From assembly GCA_021731345.1 (NCBI GenBank), contig JAKFXO010000012.1, positions 1-16,364 on the forward strand: a DNA stretch of 16,364 nt. Reading direction: 5' to 3'. Source of the DNA: Candidatus Peribacterales bacterium. GTDB taxonomy: Bacteria > Patescibacteriota > Gracilibacteria > Peribacterales > Peribacteraceae. A program made the position numbers and the translations under genes. The stretch's first letter is position 1, and each line of letters opens with the position of its first letter. This document shows positions 14,607-16,364 of this stretch, one piece after another. The notes under the pieces were generated by a model. That model did no database searches and was not told the DNA's origin. It saw nothing but the letters and a program-made list of their open reading frames with translations.

Positions 14607-14630
14607 CCTAGTATCCTACCGTGAAGCACC
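14596..14630. repeat. Inverted repeat across the uvrC start / glycosyltransferase promoter region
   Basis: GGTGCCTTCAC (14596-14606) and GTGAAGCACC (14621-14630) are inverted repeats of 10 bp with one bulged C and 14 nt between. The left arm contains the uvrC GTG start. It could be an operator shared by the divergent genes or a start-masking hairpin. Confidence 0.4.
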
Positions 14631-14642
14631 GAACCACTCCTA

Positions 14643-14657
14643 TATACTTCGAATAAT
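14643..14657 (+). promoter_or_regulatory. -10 candidates for the glycosyltransferase gene
   Basis: TATACT (14643-14648) and AATAAT (14652-14657) precede the ATG at 14665. Use of the second leaves 7 nt, which would make the message leaderless. No strong -35 is seen at 16-18 nt for either. Confidence 0.4.
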
Positions 14658-14664
14658 TCTCCCG

Positions 14665-15498
14665 ATGTCAGACACTCGACTCCTTCTCTCGGCAATCGTT
14701 CTCAATTACCGTTCGCCACGCGACACGGTGAAGTGTGTGCATGCACTGAAACAGCAAACCATTGCGAATCAGATGGAAATACTCGTCGTTGATAATCATT
14801 CCGATGATGAATCGATGGGATTTATTCGGGCTCAACTCAGTGGAATCCCGGGAGTGCGCATCATTGAGGAGCGAGACAACCTAGGGTACGGACGCGGCAA
14901 CAATGCGGCTTCGCATCTCGCACATGGTGAGTACCTCCTCATTCTGAATCCCGATAACGTCCTACCTCCGGAAGGCGCTGAAAAAATGCTCGAGGCGCTG
15001 AAGGCTGATCCAGATGCGGGTGTCATCGGACCAGCGCTTGTCTATCCTGATGGTTCGGTACGCCCCTCGGCACGCACATTCCCGAGTCCTCGGGATCTTC
15101 TGTCAAAACGCTTATTTCCAGGACCATGGCATGCCGCGTATGAAGAAGAGCGAAAAAGGCTCATCTCCGCCCCTGCAGTGGACGTGGACTGGCTCGTAGG
15201 TGCATGCCTCCTTCTTCGTACAGACCTCTATAAGGAGCTCGGCGGTTTTGATGAGCGCTTCTTCCTCTTCTTTGAAGACATCGACTTGTGCCGTCGTATC
15301 CATGCCCTCGGAAAAAAAGTGATCTACCTATCCTCTTTACGAGTTCTTGATCGAAAAGGGCGACTGAGTGGAAGTAGTATCTTTTCGCTCTTTACGCGCA
15401 AAACAACAAGAATTCACCTCGCTAGTGCTTTGAAATATTTCGCAAAATGGGGTTTTACAGCTCCGAAGCACTCCCTGAAACGAGGCAAGAGCGCTTGA
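14665..15498 (+). CDS. Family 2 glycosyltransferase (rhamnosyltransferase-like)
   Basis: The ATG at 14665-14667 gives 277 residues and starts directly at the first Rossmann strand (LLLSAIVLNYRSPRDT); a longer frame from 14500 overlaps uvrC and is rejected. GT-A features in order: EILVVDNHSDD (38-48), NLGYGRGNNAA, ILNPDN as the DxD-type metal and sugar-nucleotide site, and GACLLLRTDLYKELGGFDERFF followed by FEDIDLCRR, the acceptor and base region typical of WbbL/WcaA-like enzymes. It transfers a nucleotide sugar, often rhamnose, onto a cell-surface glycan at the cytoplasmic side of the membrane; the sugar cannot be read from sequence. Its TGA overlaps the -35 of rplY. Confidence 0.9.
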   Translation: MSDTRLLLSAIVLNYRSPRDTVKCVHALKQQTIANQMEILVVDNHSDDESMGFIRAQLSGIPGVRIIEERDNLGYGRGNNAASHLAHGEYLLILNPDNVLPPEGAEKMLEALKADPDAGVIGPALVYPDGSVRPSARTFPSPRDLLSKRLFPGPWHAAYEEERKRLISAPAVDVDWLVGACLLLRTDLYKELGGFDERFFLFFEDIDLCRRIHALGKKVIYLSSLRVLDRKGRLSGSSIFSLFTRKTTRIHLASALKYFAKWGFTAPKHSLKRGKSA

Positions 15499-15523
15499 CC
15501 TAGGCTTAGACGGTCTCTACAGT
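15495..15523 (+). promoter_or_regulatory. rplY promoter
   Basis: TTGACC (15495-15500), 17-nt spacer, TACAGT (15518-15523), 9 nt before the rplY ATG, so the message would be leaderless or nearly so. The -35 contains the TGA stop of the glycosyltransferase gene. Confidence 0.6.
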
Positions 15524-15532
15524 ACACCGGCT

Positions 15533-16237
15533 ATGAAGAAGACTATTCCTCTTTCGGTGAGCACACGCTCTGCTGCGCAGAATGTCAAAGACATGCGCAA
15601 GGCCGGTGATGTGCCTGGCGTTATGTACGGCAACACGATGAAAAACACTGCTATCAAGTGCAACGCCAAGGAACTTCACGGTGTGTACGTGAAAGCTGGT
15701 GAAAACACGCTTGTTGAAGTAGAAGTTGAAGGAAAGAAGGTTCCTTGTCTTATCCACGCCATCGCTTTTGATCCAGTAACGAGCGCCTACGAGCACATCG
15801 ACCTCTATGCGGTTGATATGACGAAGAAGGTTACAACGCGCGTTCCTGTCGTCTTCCAGGGTGAATGTCCTGCGGTCAAAAACCACGGAGGTGTTCTTCT
15901 CACGGTTCACGGCGAACTCGAGGTCACTTGTCTCCCATCCGATATCCCAGAGAGCTTCATCATTGATCTCACGGTTCTTGAGAACCTCCGCGACTCCGTC
16001 ACGGTTGCTAAGCTCAAAGTTCCACAGGGAGTTGTCATCACGCAGTCCCCTGAGACAGCCATCGTCATCGTTCAGGAGCCACGCAAAGAAGAAGTCATCG
16101 AAGTTGCTGTCCCAGGTGCAGAAGGCGCAGCAGCAGCTCCAGGTGCAGAAGGCGCAGCAGCAGCTCCAGGTGCAGCAGCTCCAGCAGCCGATGCGAAGGC
16201 AGGCGCTCCAGCAGCCAAGGCTCCGGCCAAGAAATAA
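15533..16237 (+). CDS. rplY: 50S ribosomal protein L25/general stress protein CTC
   Basis: 234 residues. The N-terminal 5S-rRNA-binding domain (about 1-95) shows RKAGDVPGVMYGN (22-34) and the following strand-rich core with LIHAIAFDPVTSAYEHIDLYAV (about 73-94); a C-terminal beta domain (TL5/CTC type) extends to about 190. The tail from about 193 is low complexity, with PGAEGAAAA repeated twice and ending in a Lys-rich AKAPAKK, likely disordered and facing solvent or RNA. It binds 5S rRNA in the large subunit. The ATG has no SD; a promoter 9 nt upstream suggests a leaderless message. Very likely expressed alone, as two stem-loops follow the stop. Confidence 0.93.
   Translation: MKKTIPLSVSTRSAAQNVKDMRKAGDVPGVMYGNTMKNTAIKCNAKELHGVYVKAGENTLVEVEVEGKKVPCLIHAIAFDPVTSAYEHIDLYAVDMTKKVTTRVPVVFQGECPAVKNHGGVLLTVHGELEVTCLPSDIPESFIIDLTVLENLRDSVTVAKLKVPQGVVITQSPETAIVIVQEPRKEEVIEVAVPGAEGAAAAPGAEGAAAAPGAAAPAADAKAGAPAAKAPAKK
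16112..16182 (+). repeat. 27-bp tandem repeat in the rplY tail
   Basis: Two exact 27-bp units (16112-16138 and 16139-16165) plus a partial third encode PGAEGAAAA repeats. The phase is a multiple of three, so copy changes would keep the frame and only alter tail length. Confidence 0.8.
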
Positions 16238-16256
16238 GAAGAAGTCTAGGTCTAAC

Positions 16257-16313
16257 CTCAATGCGATTGAGCTCTTTCAAAGAAGCCTCCGCATTTTCGC
16301 AGAGGCCGCTTCT
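16257..16313. terminator. Two stem-loops downstream of rplY (possible terminator region)
   Basis: CTCAAT-GCG-ATTGAG (16257-16271) is a 6-bp stem followed by CTCTTTC. AGAAGCCTC (16281-16289) pairs with GAGG and CTTCT (16302-16305, 16309-16313) across a CCG bulge. Neither has a long T tract on the plus strand. The rest of the window to 16364 shows no gene. Confidence 0.45.
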
Positions 16314-16364
16314 GTATTCGGTGATCGTTCTTACTCCGCAAGGCTCCTCTTTTTCTGACGAGCA

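Noticed and set aside
15506..16261. 251-residue minus-strand frame opposite rplY
   Set aside because: It is the antisense shadow of rplY, with Cys/Trp-rich repeats produced by the repeated Ala/Pro tail.
16281..16364. tRNA or other structured RNA gene at the right edge
   Set aside because: Stem-loops are present but no cloverleaf, T-loop or CCA end could be fitted.
1..16364. CRISPR array, insertion sequence or prophage genes
   Set aside because: No spaced direct repeats, transposase, integrase or phage structural motif was seen; the only tandem repeat is inside rplY.

Overview
The window looks like a gene-dense bacterial chromosome segment using the standard code (TGA serves as a stop in several genes). 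Very short gaps, frequent SD-less starts with a -10-like box 7-11 nt before the start codon (leaderless messages), a class 1A PyrD, and several rebuilt housekeeping proteins suggest a reduced-genome lineage such as Candidate Phyla Radiation / Peregrinibacteria-like bacteria. This placement is inference; no rRNA or tRNA gene is present to test it. No mobile element, CRISPR array or tRNA was seen, and no stretch above 300 bases lacks a gene.

Left part, mostly minus strand: the 3' end of an AIM24/TIGR00266-like gene (plus) converges with a 1090-residue (p)ppGpp synthetase/hydrolase-like protein fused to a multi-spanning membrane region that ends in an EamA/DMT-type transporter. Upstream of that fusion lies a compact unit: a sigma70-type promoter with a perfect 14-bp palindrome in its spacer, an 11-codon Gly/Cys-rich ORF and a UUCG-loop terminator. 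Its layout resembles an attenuation leader. Next come pyrD and pyrG (pyrimidine nucleotide synthesis), with pyrG upstream.

Middle part (6.3-12.2 kb): an accessory cluster with an unrecognised 284-residue protein, a tandem-domain GTP cyclohydrolase II-like protein, a DUF84/YjjX-type house-cleaning NTPase, a TrpF-like TIM barrel without other trp genes, a half-size EamA membrane protein reading from a shared near-symmetric divergent promoter, and a second, canonical GTP cyclohydrolase II with a long N-terminal extension. No other riboflavin or tryptophan genes are present. Together they could form an undescribed route that opens GTP and rearranges the ribosylamine product; this is a hypothesis.

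Right part: a YtxH-like small membrane protein, UvrC with a roughly 160-residue insertion that looks like a degenerate GNAT domain inside its RNase H half, a divergent family 2 glycosyltransferase, and ribosomal protein L25/CTC with a repetitive Ala/Pro tail.
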